Assembly (NCBI GenBank): GCA_029237525.1
Contig: JARBAU010000370.1
Location: 1 to 48,131, forward strand
Source: Nitrososphaerales archaeon
GTDB taxonomy: Archaea > Thermoproteota > Nitrososphaeria > Nitrososphaerales > Nitrososphaeraceae
DNA length: 48,131 bases
Reading direction: 5' to 3'
Below the pieces are notes generated by a model. That model searched no databases and was not told the origin of the DNA. It worked only from the letters and a program-made list of their open reading frames with translations. Positions 8,712 to 16,553 of the stretch are shown piece by piece. The number at the start of each line of letters is the position of its first letter. Position 1 is the stretch's first letter. The translations under genes and the position numbers were made by a program.

Positions 8712-8863
8712 TTAGGCCTTCTTTTCAACTTCGATAAGGATGTCTCCCACAGTGTCCTCAATTGCAATCAGTTTAACTTTGCCCAATGCTAGGATCGCAT
8801 CCAGTTCATCTTTCTAAACGACGCGATGGATTGCCTTCTAAATTCTTGAAGTAATATTGACAT
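8712..8863 (-). pseudogene. Frameshifted small conserved protein
   Basis: An ATG at 8863 starts MSILLQEFRRQSIASFRK and then runs into a stop, while the adjacent frame continues smoothly as DELDAILALGKVKLIAIEDT and GDILIEVEKKA up to the stop at 8712. Adding one base in the A run near 8810 joins the two into a protein of about 50 residues. The second half has good alternation of charged and hydrophobic residues, so I read this as one broken gene and not two chance frames. No function recognised. Confidence 0.45.
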
Positions 8864-8925
8864 AATACTACCACCGATTCGTTGATTGACTCGTTATTTT
8901 CGAGAGAGGATATGCCATATAACAA

Positions 8926-9081
8926 ATGACCAAGTTACTAAGTAGGGAACAGGATATAGCAGAGTTGAAAGACTTAGTGGACGAACTTCGTTCTGAAAAT
9001 TGCATTAAAGTAACGGACATAATCTGTGAACATTTGCGAGATTGGATGAATTATCAGATGTCTAGCCTATTGCAACCTTAA
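8926..9081 (+). CDS. Small helical protein of 51 residues
   Basis: An ATG at 8926 opens a frame reading MTKLLSREQDIAELKDLVDE and continuing with ICEHLRDWMNYQMSSLLQP. Heptad-like spacing of leucine and isoleucine suggests a coiled coil or small helical hairpin. An A/T-rich TATA-like sequence (around 8907-8920) precedes it closely. The protein is not recognised. It lies between two decayed genes. Confidence 0.45.
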   Translation: MTKLLSREQDIAELKDLVDELRSENCIKVTDIICEHLRDWMNYQMSSLLQP

Positions 9082-9341
9082 TACTAACCCGACTTCGAAA
9101 AATAAAATTCTCCCTGTACTACCCTTATTAAAGCACATTGAATGCCCGTCATTGATGCTGCGATCGTCTGCTTAATAGAATCATCTGACCGTGTATTCTC
9201 CTTTTTAGTAAAGTAGTAGGTAAACTTAGACCAATTAAGATAAATGTCGTTACACATTATTGATGTAATTGTCATGTTCTTTGCACAGAAAGAGCTTTAG
9301 CTTTGGACGTTTAGCTGCATTGCCTGGTAGCATAGTAAGTT

Positions 9342-10218
9342 TTGAGTCTCAGTAGAGGAGAATTAGAAACTCTGTATAGAAAAGAATCACGTGCTGGTCT
9401 AAAGGAGAGGCTATTGCTTGTTCTCAAGGTTGAATGCGATGGTATGATCCCAGGTTATGTTGCAAAGGAGCTGCACAGAAGCAGAACGTGGACTTCTAAT
9501 TGGCTTGCACGATATCATAAAGAAGGCATAGATGGACTAGAGAGTAGACCTCTAAAGCGATTGCTGTTAGAATAAGAAATAAGCTGAAGCAAAGAAAACA
9601 GGGGTGTACTACACAACAGGTAGCCGAAATGATTGTAAAAGAAGGAAATGTACAGTCTATTCATTGCTTCACAGATGGGGATTTAAACAGAAGGTACCAA
9701 GAAAGGTACATGTAAAGCAAAAGAAGAGAAAAAGCAGTTCAAAAAAGAGCCAAGGTGGTTATAGATAATCTACCTAAGGAATTTATAGCACTATCACTGG
9801 ATGAGTCATTCTTCTTCTTTGATTCTCTTATAAGGAAGGTATGGATCTATAAAGATTCCGGACCTGTAGTTACGATAACGGGCTCACACAGGAGTTTATC
9901 AATGTTTGGAGCCATTAGCCTACAAGGAAAGCAGTTATTCAGAATATATGAAAGATTTAACGAGGATACATTCTATGAATTCCTAAAACAGATACACTAC
10001 AAATTCCCAAAATGTTATCTATTCTTAGACAAGGCTCCTCAGCATTACAAATCCTGCAAGGTAAGAAAGTACTTTGAAGAGCATAAGCATTCTCTAATAC
10101 CCGTCTTTCTTCCAACAGCATCACCAGAATTATGGTACTGGAAGAATGCTGGAATATATCCAAAGATGATCTACTAGTATTAACATACTATAAGTCATTT
10201 ATGGAATTCAGAATATGA
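9342..10218 (+). pseudogene. Decayed IS630-type transposase
   Basis: Fragments of one transposase are spread over different frames. The first (9342-9575) is a helix-turn-helix region with YVAKELHRSRTWTSNWLARY. After a stop and at least one shift the DDE domain appears at 9755-10177: LSLDESFFFFDSL with the first aspartate, and YLFLDKAPQHYKS with the second, although the usual LDNA is LDKA here. The third catalytic residue lies in the frame beyond another indel: ECWNISKDDLLVL from about 10142, ending at TGA 10216-10218. At least three disabling changes mean the element cannot move by itself. I could not find clear terminal inverted repeats. Confidence 0.85.
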
Positions 10219-10324
10219 GAAATTATCTTACTAGAGATACGTCATGAGACTCATCTTAATTGGTCTAGTCTAATGGATCAAAACCACTCCATTAGTGTAG
10301 AAATAATCCAAAGATTAATTATCC

Positions 10325-10545
10325 CTGGTTCGATGTCACCATATTCGATGGTAACAAATCAACTTGTAAGAATTCTGCTAAGAGTTACGACAATTGTTCT
10401 ATAGTCTATTTTCGCAAAAAACCATCTCAATGCTGAGTTTAGAACTGTAATTGATTGAACATACAGTGATATGATAAGGTGTATTATGGTAGAATGACTA
10501 GAATTCATCTTCTTATCCTATCCCCGAAAATATCCTGACCTACTT
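10325..10545 (+). repeat. Dispersed intergenic repeat, copy A, with hairpin
   Basis: The first part includes a TTGTTCTATAG core also seen at 11740, 12050 and 20030. The second part is a hairpin with arms GATATGATAAG (10468-10478) and CTTATCCTATC (10512-10522), 10 of 11 pairs, with a 33-base loop that contains a GAATGACTAGAA motif shared with copies B and C. A final CCGAAAATATCCTGACCTAC motif also matches copy B. It ends just before the potassium channel gene and thus occupies its promoter region. Confidence 0.6.
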
Positions 10546-10580
10546 TTTGTTTGCTTGTTATCTCTTATGTTTTGGCATTA

Positions 10581-10590
10581 AATATATTTG
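10581..10590 (+). promoter_or_regulatory. TATA box of the potassium channel gene
   Basis: AATATATTTG lies about 25 bases before the ATG at 10610, supporting that ATG over an upstream in-frame TTG at 10547. Confidence 0.45.
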
Positions 10591-10609
10591 CAAGAATGGT
10601 AGTCTATTT

Positions 10610-11194
10610 ATGAAAAGTGTTCGGTTCAATAAATTCCTGCAGGCAAACATTGGTATAATCATTCCGGTAATCCTTACTGCACTAGTCATACTCCTTGGTG
10701 GTGTTGCTGAATACCTAGCAGAACACGAACTCAGAGGAGCGAATATAACGAATCTAGGTGACGCCCTTTGGTGGTCTGTTATTACGATTACAACTGTAGG
10801 ATATGGCGATTATACTCCAATATCTCCCCTCGGTAGGATAATAGGGGTAATCGTGATGTTCTCAGGCATCGGTATCGCTGTAACATTAGTAACCATAATC
10901 TCTCAAAATAGAGTGCAGCATATGCAGGAAAGATTAAAGCGAAAGACTGAAGATAAGACTGGATTACTAGCGAATGACACGAAGGCGGCCATAAAAGACA
11001 AAGTAGAGGGGATTGAGAAACTGACTGAAGAAGATTTTAACGGGCTCCTGATTATGATGAAGAGTCTGCGTCTCACATTACTTGAAGAGTCTACATATAT
11101 TCATAAATGCCCAAAATGTGGCAGCGATTACCGTAGTAAGCCTAAATTCTGCAGCAATTGTGGATTTGCTCTTAGTCATAGCCGACCACTATAG
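10610..11194 (+). CDS. Two-transmembrane potassium channel with C-terminal zinc ribbon
   Basis: A 194-residue channel subunit. The first membrane helix covers about residues 12-34, the pore loop carries the potassium filter TTVGYGD at 61-67, and the second helix runs about 75-100. A charged helical linker follows and the protein ends with CPKCGSDYRSKPKFCSNCGF, a four-cysteine zinc ribbon. The filter makes potassium selectivity very likely; four subunits would form one pore in the cell membrane. Two-helix channels usually carry an RCK domain for ligand gating; none is present, and the zinc ribbon sits in its place, so metal or redox control of the pore is possible but unproven. The ATG at 10610 was chosen because of the TATA box just upstream. 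Confidence 0.88.
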   Translation: MKSVRFNKFLQANIGIIIPVILTALVILLGGVAEYLAEHELRGANITNLGDALWWSVITITTVGYGDYTPISPLGRIIGVIVMFSGIGIAVTLVTIISQNRVQHMQERLKRKTEDKTGLLANDTKAAIKDKVEGIEKLTEEDFNGLLIMMKSLRLTLLEESTYIHKCPKCGSDYRSKPKFCSNCGFALSHSRPL

Positions 11195-11244
11195 CCACTG
11201 ATTGTTCAAAACTCCGATCTACACCCCTCTTTATAAGTCGCCGA

Positions 11245-11290
11245 CTAAGATCTGGATTACATGCAATAGTGTATTGCATCCCACCGAACC
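11245..11290 (+). repeat. 46-base repeated motif, copy 1
   Basis: This copy contains the perfect 6-base inverted repeat TGCAAT / ATTGCA around a 5-base loop, followed by GCATCCCACCGAACC. A near-identical copy lies at 17647-17692 and a diverged one at 16394-16438. It begins 51 bases after the channel stop codon and is followed by a TATA-like TATTTATA at 11293. Confidence 0.65.
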
Positions 11291-11306
11291 CGCTATTTAT
11301 ACGCGC

Positions 11307-11616
11307 ATGACTAAAAGAAAGCAAATTTATGGGTATATGAAAAAGTCAGAAAATACGTTTAAGGAGTATTTAAAGTCGAGTAAAATCTTCGAACACTCTA
11401 GTTTATCAAATATTGAGACAGACATCCTCTCAATGGGAACGGATAGAAATTCAATCAGAAGCAAACGCAAACAAAATGATAGAGGCACTTTTGGATTACC
11501 TTGTAGGTCAAGGGGACATGTCGGTATCATCAGCAAAAAACATAGTCGAAGAGGGAATGAAGCAAAAGTCAACTTCACAAATTTTTTTTGAATTATTTCT
11601 TTTTAGACCTAGTTGA
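11307..11616 (+). pseudogene. Frameshifted small helical protein
   Basis: One frame from an ATG at 11307 (or 11337) reads KKSENTFKEYLKSSKIFEHS and SNIETDIL, and a second frame from about 11427 continues SQWERIEIQSEANANKMIEA, LLDYLVGQG and SAKNIVEEGMKQKS. Joined by one shift near 11430 they give a helical protein of about 100 residues with consistent composition. This argues for one damaged gene or one sequencing indel. Function unknown. It follows a TATA-like element at about 11293. Confidence 0.5.
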
Positions 11617-11684
11617 TATGGGGCGGCAACTGATGGATTATGGAATGCAGAACTAGCCGCCCCCGATACAAACTAAGCATGATT

Positions 11685-11870
11685 ATCCCTGGTCGACATT
11701 AAACCACCTTTGAACAATTTTATTTAAATGGTCTGATTTTTGTTCTATAGACAGTTTGTTAATCAACTTTGGAGAAACGGTTGTAGGATAAAGTAATAGA
11801 ATGAGTGGAACAGAAGTATGTCTTATCCTACACCGTGAAATGTCTGAACTACCGAGTGTATCTTTTTGTA
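11685..11870 (+). repeat. Dispersed intergenic repeat, copy B, with hairpin
   Basis: It opens with GGTCGACATTAAACCACCTT, nearly identical to the opening of the copy at 19973. The TTTTTGTTCTATAG core follows, then a hairpin with perfect 10-base arms TGTAGGATAA (11782-11791) and TTATCCTACA (11823-11832), then CCGTGAAATGTCTGAACTAC, which matches the tail of copy A. Confidence 0.65.
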
Positions 11871-11879
11871 TGATTGATT

Positions 11880-12010
11880 ACTAAATAAGCAGGACTATTT
11901 GTTTTTGTTAATGATACAATAAGTGATAGGACAAGTACTAATGAATGGCTAAAGCCAGATAATATTTGTCTTGTCCTATCACGGTTATATGCCACGACCG
12001 ATTCTCCCGG
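11880..12010 (+). repeat. Dispersed intergenic repeat, copy C, with perfect 13-base hairpin
   Basis: The arms GTGATAGGACAAG (11923-11935) and CTTGTCCTATCAC (11970-11982) pair perfectly over 13 bases. The loop has 34 bases and contains GAATGGCTAAA at the place where copies A and B have GAATGACTAGAA and GAATGAGTGGAA. Arm sequences differ between copies but pairing is kept, which favours a selected structure. Confidence 0.65.
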
Positions 12011-12029
12011 CTGTGCATTTTTACCTCTG

Positions 12030-12090
12030 AAGAAAATTATTAAAAAGTTCTGATTTTTGTCCTATAAGCAGTCTATTAATGGAACCAAAT
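12030..12090 (+). repeat. Dispersed intergenic repeat, partial copy D
   Basis: This copy keeps only the opening part: CCTCTGAAGAAAATTATTAA and GTTCTGATTTTTGTCCTATA align with copy B. No hairpin follows. It lies 200-280 bases before the collagen-like gene. Confidence 0.5.
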
Positions 12091-12306
12091 TAATCTCTCT
12101 GGCTCAATTAGGGTTGGTCTTGCTGCTACCGTAAGAAGTCATAACAACAAGGGATTATTCCAAAGGGTTAGACAATCGGTTTCATTGCTATCTATTATAC
12201 AAATACTTCCACATTAACTCCCATTACATGAATCAGAATCAGGCTACTTAAGCCAAAAATACTGACAATTCGAGCAAATAATACGAATCATAATAATAAT
12301 CAAACA

Positions 12307-12876
12307 TTGATAGTGTTAGTTCTAGTAACTACGGTATTAGTATCAGGAATACTTTCAGCAACTGTACCAACAGCAGTATTTGCCGACTCTAGGCTCCTAA
12401 AACAAGATACCAAACATGCTGCAAACTGTGATACAGCAGGTGCTGCTAGTCCAGTATCAGATTCTTGTAACCAAAGAGCGGCAAATAATGTCAATAATGG
12501 AGAGCCAAAAACTACAGGAACACCAGGAACGCCAGGAACACCAGGAACACCAGGAACAACAACTCTCAGGATTACCGAAGACTGCTTCTTTGGTCCTGTC
12601 GCTACATGTGGTGATATAAGCATAATTGTTGAGGGCAATAATCCCCGGCCATCGTCGTGGATTATACATTGTTGTATATTATCTAGCCAACTAGTTACTT
12701 TAGGTCCAGGTAGTTTCACAATAACCGAGTCGTCTACATTTCCTTTTAGAACGGAAAGGGTATTTGGTGATTGCTCGCTTGCTAGTCCGCCTGGCCTCTT
12801 TCTAACAGCTACTGTTAATGGCACTATTAGTGCTGGACAAAACCTCACCTGTAATATTCGGAACATTGGCCCCTGA
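12307..12876 (+). CDS. Exported collagen-like surface protein
   Basis: A 189-residue protein with an N-terminal signal (IVLVLVTTVLVSGI, then VFADSR), a cysteine-containing spacer, a collagen-like run of four GTP triplets near residues 70-82, and a C-terminal domain of about 100 residues. That domain starts TTLRITEDCFFG, contains LGPGSFTITESSTFPF and ends AGQNLTCNIRNIGP. The PG-[SY/F]-x-[VI]-T-E pattern is typical of prealbumin-like or SdrD-B-like surface domains. The domain has several paired cysteines, suiting an oxidising exterior. The protein at 15129 has the same kind of domain. The start is uncertain: no ATG or GTG fits, so TTG at 12307 is used; the frame is open further upstream to 12232. 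Confidence 0.7.
   Translation: MIVLVLVTTVLVSGILSATVPTAVFADSRLLKQDTKHAANCDTAGAASPVSDSCNQRAANNVNNGEPKTTGTPGTPGTPGTPGTTTLRITEDCFFGPVATCGDISIIVEGNNPRPSSWIIHCCILSSQLVTLGPGSFTITESSTFPFRTERVFGDCSLASPPGLFLTATVNGTISAGQNLTCNIRNIGP
12523..12561 (+). repeat. Nine-base tandem repeat coding for collagen-like GTP triplets
   Basis: Units of CCAGGAACA or CCAGGAACG follow each other and encode repeating Gly-Thr-Pro. Such runs can change length by slippage, so copy number may vary between strains. Confidence 0.75.
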
Positions 12877-13276
12877 TAGAACAAAGACTATAACCGAATT
12901 ATCGGCTAGTATCTAAATTGTCTATACAAATAAGAAAATTAGAAAAAGTGGTTATGATAATGATAGCAACGAAAGTGAACAGCAAGAAACTACCACTTAA
13001 TGATCTCAAAGAATAGGACGCGAGTTTATAAATTAAGCATAAATCCGAACTCCCTTATTCCCTTAGTGGACTGCTTTGACCTAGCCTTAGCAGCAAGCAG
13101 CATGCCGTGGGACGACAGCGAAGAAAAATTTGCTCTGTTCTGACTTTGTTAATTCGCAATTCAGAGAATTATTTAACACTGCACTAGATATTTTTTGAAT
13201 AAGATAACTATGAATTAACTAGAATTTCTATTCCACCTATTCCATATAATCCATAGTGGGAGTCCCATATTGTGAT
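12877..13276. other. Intergenic region before the first tandem paralogue
   Basis: The last 75-105 bases (about 13172-13276) are clearly similar to the bases before the second paralogue at 14231, so this stretch holds a duplicated promoter. The rest contains no supported gene. Confidence 0.5.
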
Positions 13277-13885
13277 ATGAATAGGGCCAATTTAACGTTA
13301 ATAGTCCCATTAGTTTTAATTGCTACTATAGTTACAACGCATATCACGGTAACAGAAGACGCATTTGCAAGATATCAAAGACATACAGGCGGTGGCATTG
13401 GTCAAGCAGTATCTATTACCAATTCCTGTCTAAGCCCTGTATCTAACTCAAATACTAACAATAACATGATAAGTAACGGTAATTGTGGTGGTACTGTGTC
13501 ACAACAAGGAAAGTCAGGACAGACTTCAATACCAACAACTATCCAGAATGCTAACCCAATCATAGAAGTGCAACATTCAACTACAACACAACCACCAGTT
13601 ACAGGAACACACACAACATGCACACAGTGCTTTAATATGCTTAACGCTACTCAGCAGCAAGCAGCAAACCAAACTCTTGCAGGGGGATTTGATTTTGCAT
13701 CCGGCGTTTTGCCACCTGGAATAACCAATCTAGTGGAACTGTGTAATGCATGGAATAAGTTGACAGAGGAACAGAGAGGGGCTGCATTACCAGATATAAG
13801 TTCACTCTTAAATCAAATACATGTCGATGCAGAAACCAGTCGGAAGATAACTACGTGCTTGTTAGAAGTTGTCTCTGTTGGTTAA
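13277..13885 (+). CDS. Exported protein, tandem paralogue 1
   Basis: A 202-residue protein when started at the ATG at 13277, which lines up with the start of its paralogue at 14231; an in-frame start at 13256 adds seven unmatched residues. The signal peptide MNRANLTLIVPLVLIATIVT is followed by an AFA cleavage site and RYQRHTGG. The mature part has an asparagine/serine-rich region with NGNCGGTVSQQG, a threonine-rich linker, and CTQCFNMLNATQQ with a CxxCF pair before a helical C-terminal domain (LCNAWNKLTEEQR). The paralogue matches strongly in the first 100 residues and diverges later. It is probably a surface or secreted protein stabilised by disulfides. No function is recognised. Confidence 0.75.
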   Translation: MNRANLTLIVPLVLIATIVTTHITVTEDAFARYQRHTGGGIGQAVSITNSCLSPVSNSNTNNNMISNGNCGGTVSQQGKSGQTSIPTTIQNANPIIEVQHSTTTQPPVTGTHTTCTQCFNMLNATQQQAANQTLAGGFDFASGVLPPGITNLVELCNAWNKLTEEQRGAALPDISSLLNQIHVDAETSRKITTCLLEVVSVG

Positions 13886-14230
13886 TTGGTAATCAGGTCA
13901 TATTGAATACACTCAAATTGGTTCAATAGACTCTACATCCGTTTTTAAATTGTTTTGCTAATAGTGTTACTAGTAAATGACTAAAGCCTTGAGCACAAAG
14001 CCACTTGCAAAATCATTAGAGATATTGGAGTCTAATAACTGGCAGTGAAAAACTGACAGTGAAAAAAATCAAAGCATCGTAGAGCGATTATAAAACAGTC
14101 AACCGCCAGAATTATCATAGAAATAGTAAAACTCTACACTAGGCATTTTTGTATAAAATAATTATGATTTAAGTAGGATTCCTATTTCACCTATTCCATA
14201 ATAACCCATTGTTGGAACCCATATTGCCAC
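13886..14230. other. Intergenic region before the second tandem paralogue
   Basis: The segment from about 14125 to 14230 is the duplicated promoter. A 23-codon frame at 13977-14048 (MTKALSTKPLAKSLEILES) looks protein-like but is too short to support. Confidence 0.4.
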
Positions 14231-14824
14231 ATGAATAGGACCATTTTAACGTTAATAGTCCCACTGATTCTACTTGCTATAATAGTTACAACTCCTGTCA
14301 CGGTAACACAAGACGCATTTGCAAGATATGAAAGGCATACAGGCGACGTTATTCAAGCAGCGTCTGTTAGAAACTCTTGTCTAAATCCTACATCTGATTC
14401 TGATACCAATAGTAACATGATAAGCAACGGTAATTGTGGTGGTACAGTGTCACAACAAGGAGGTTCAGGACAAGCATCAACTCCTATAACTGTCCAAAAC
14501 GCAAATCCAACAATCGAAGTACAACGTTCAACTTCAACTTCACAACCACCGTTAACAACAACAGGAGGAAACTGTACAGCATGCTTTGACCCCCTTAACG
14601 CTACTCAGAAAACAGAGCTCCTAATTGCTCTTTCTGAAGGTAATACCATCCCCGCGACTACAACTACAATCGCTCAATTGTGCGAATTCCTTGGAAGTTT
14701 GTCTTCAACGGATTTACTCACTGTTGCCCAGATAATCCAATCCGAACTAGTATCCCTGCACCATCCAGTCAATATTACCACATCCTTAAGCATAGAAAAA
14801 TGTTTGCTGCGTACCTTTCCTTGA
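14231..14824 (+). CDS. Exported protein, tandem paralogue 2
   Basis: A 197-residue paralogue of the protein at 13277-13885. The signal peptide MNRTILTLIVPLILLAIIVT and the processing region AFARYERHTGD are shared, as are NGNCGGTVSQQG and the cysteine motif, here CTACFDPLNATQK. The C-terminal helical domain (LCEFLGSLSSTDLLTVAQII) differs in sequence but keeps the cysteine and a similar length, indicating the domain is diverging faster than the leader. Promoter and coding region were duplicated together. Like its partner it should be secreted or anchored at the S-layer; role unknown. Confidence 0.75.
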   Translation: MNRTILTLIVPLILLAIIVTTPVTVTQDAFARYERHTGDVIQAASVRNSCLNPTSDSDTNSNMISNGNCGGTVSQQGGSGQASTPITVQNANPTIEVQRSTSTSQPPLTTTGGNCTACFDPLNATQKTELLIALSEGNTIPATTTTIAQLCEFLGSLSSTDLLTVAQIIQSELVSLHHPVNITTSLSIEKCLLRTFP

Positions 14825-15128
14825 TAAGATAAGTAGATTTAATGTGTTATAACAAATGAACAGACCGCTGGGCACATTCTAAATGTGCAAGTTGAACTTT
14901 TCTTAGAGGCAGGGGGTGGTGGCACATATACGCTCGCACTATAAACCAATTAACTTAGATTGTCGCTGATGTTCTGATCAGCAAAACTGGAATTACTTAC
15001 TCGTGCTTATAAGACACACAAGCAAGAGACTTTAGTTTCAGTTGAGATCATTTATTTTGTTTCATAATTATGACAGTCGCATTGGCAAATAATGTCATCT
15101 GGCATACTAGGGCAGTCACTATGCTGTC
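14825..15128. other. Intergenic region
   Basis: No complete gene. A frame around 15070-15150 (MTVALANNVIWH) lies just before the truncated surface protein and may be a shifted remnant of its missing N-terminus. Confidence 0.3.
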
Positions 15129-15545
15129 TTGTATAACAAGCGATGTAAGTATCTAACGACAACTCAACCGCTACCACCAACAGATAACCTTGCTATCTTG
15201 AAAATTCAAAAATCTTGTGTGATTTATGGACAGGATTGCACATCGTGTTGTGGGGCTGCTCCTATGGATACTTTTCCAATCACGGTAACTGACAGTAGCG
15301 GCACAACACATAATTTTTCATTTACTCCATCAAGGGGTCAATCTCTTGAGTTGTCTCCAGGCAATTATGAAGTAACTGAACAAGACCCGATTTTCCCCCC
15401 TGGAAGTCTCTGCAATAACGTGGGCACCACCTGTTTCTTTGTGTCGTTATTCGAAGGGCCAGGTTGCTCAAAGGATGGGACTGGTACTCTAGCTCCAGGG
15501 GGCAATCTGGAATGTGACATTCTCAATATCATGGACGTGGACTGA
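15129..15545 (+). CDS. Lone surface-type domain, probably N-terminally truncated
   Basis: A 138-residue frame whose first 20 residues show no signal peptide and start from a TTG. From LAILKIQKSCVIYGQDC onwards it is a compact domain with DTFPITVTDSSG, LELSPGNYEVTEQDPIFPPG and GGNLECDILNI. The pattern matches the C-terminal domain of the collagen-like protein at 12307 (LGPGSFTITE, AGQNLTCNIRN) and the prealbumin-like folds of surface proteins. Seven or more cysteines indicate an extracellular location. Since the partner has a signal peptide and collagen-like run before this domain and this gene does not, I think its 5-prime part has been lost or shifted out of frame. Confidence 0.55.
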   Translation: MYNKRCKYLTTTQPLPPTDNLAILKIQKSCVIYGQDCTSCCGAAPMDTFPITVTDSSGTTHNFSFTPSRGQSLELSPGNYEVTEQDPIFPPGSLCNNVGTTCFFVSLFEGPGCSKDGTGTLAPGGNLECDILNIMDVD

Positions 15546-15884
15546 CGTGGACTTCGGTTCAAACAGGTGACCTTATTCGCAAGGAGTTGTTAATTGCGCA
15601 TTTTGGTCGTATGTTTATGGTCCCCTTTCTGTCTATAAAAGGAGTCATTTCTATACTCTCTTATCTCTAACAAAATCGTGAGGATTGTAGGTATTGATAA
15701 GAGCAGCGTGATAAGAATTATCTATCGATAATTAGGCTGTATAACCAAAACTGGCTGTCCTTAAATATTGTGCTCTCGTGTATTATTAACAAATAACAAA
15801 TGTGCTAACTAATAGTCAAACGTTATTACAAGTTAAGTGGCATTTCTAGAACAGGATTTATGAAATTAGTTGTAGATTCTGTAC
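15546..15884. other. Intergenic region
   Basis: A TATA-like CTATAAAAGG lies at about 15634-15643 with no frame directly after it; a small RNA or an untranslated leader is possible but nothing else supports it. Confidence 0.25.
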
Positions 15885-16112
15885 ATGTTCAAAAAAGATG
15901 AAATGTTAAAAACAGCAATCCTGACAGGATTCGTCCTCTTTGCGACAATTGGTCTTTTCAGCATAATGATGTCACCGGTCGGCATATTTACTCCGGCACA
16001 TGCATTTGTATTCAATACACAGACTTGCAGCGTTCCCTATACTTGCACACATAACGACGCATCGGACCAGAGTGGATTCTTACAATTAGGCCATATACAC
16101 ATCTTTGGTTGA
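15885..16112 (+). CDS. Small exported protein, possibly frameshifted near its end
   Basis: A 75-residue frame from TTG/ATG codons at 15885 and 15903 region; MLKTAILTGFVLFATIGLFS with PAHAF gives a clear signal peptide. The mature part is short and contains two cysteines (QTCSVPYTC). Directly after the stop another frame reads EDGSNGRNQLPGGGARLFGG and ends at about 16178, a glycine-rich tail like many archaeal surface proteins. The gene may originally have run to that point. No function recognised. Confidence 0.5.
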   Translation: MFKKDEMLKTAILTGFVLFATIGLFSIMMSPVGIFTPAHAFVFNTQTCSVPYTCTHNDASDQSGFLQLGHIHIFG

Positions 16113-16553
16113 GGACGGCAGCAACGGTCGAAACCAGTTACCTGGCGGCGGAGCAAGACTCTTTGGTGGTAAATAAATGGCAAGCCAAACTGATCATTCA
16201 TCTTTTTTTCTAAATACTACGGGTATCACAAATTCTTCAAAACTGGGGCAGAGGGAAATATGAAGTCGTTAAATGTTGAGATATAAATGTGTCATGACAT
16301 TGGGTTTGCAAATTCTTACTATTCGAAAATTAGAAAAACTACTAAAATGCGATGAATTCGTATGATCATATTTTCAAAATCGCATCGAACTTGCTAGAGT
16401 TAAATTACACACATTGGCGTATTCCATCCCACAGAATCAATCACGATATCGGTTCTAAAGAGTAGATTCCTGATTGACTATATCAGATTGAAGTTTAACA
16501 ATTTTTTGTTCTAGTTCAAAGAATATTGTCACAATCTGTTAAGCCTAATTGGA
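16113..16553. other. Intergenic region between two converging genes
   Basis: It holds the glycine-rich tail frame mentioned for the preceding gene and the third, diverged copy of the 46-base motif at 16394-16438. No other gene was seen. Confidence 0.4.
16394..16438 (+). repeat. 46-base repeated motif, diverged copy 3
   Basis: Matches copies at 11245 and 17647 in the pattern ATTACA...GTATTxCATCCCAC-GAA with a one-base deletion and several substitutions. The deletion breaks a shared reading frame, so conservation as protein is unlikely. Confidence 0.4.

Noticed and set aside
8695-8722. Possible tRNA T-arm (GGTTCGAATT)
   Set aside because: The flanking bases do not form the 5-base T-stem or an acceptor stem, and the stretch belongs to the end of a broken small gene.
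9084-9275. 63-residue minus-strand frame
   Set aside because: No start context, no motif, and lies beside IS remnants; likely chance.
12300-12884. 194-residue minus-strand frame with PGVPGVPGVP run
   Set aside because: The repeat is the antisense reading of the Gly-Thr-Pro run. The plus strand has the signal peptide and cysteine pattern.
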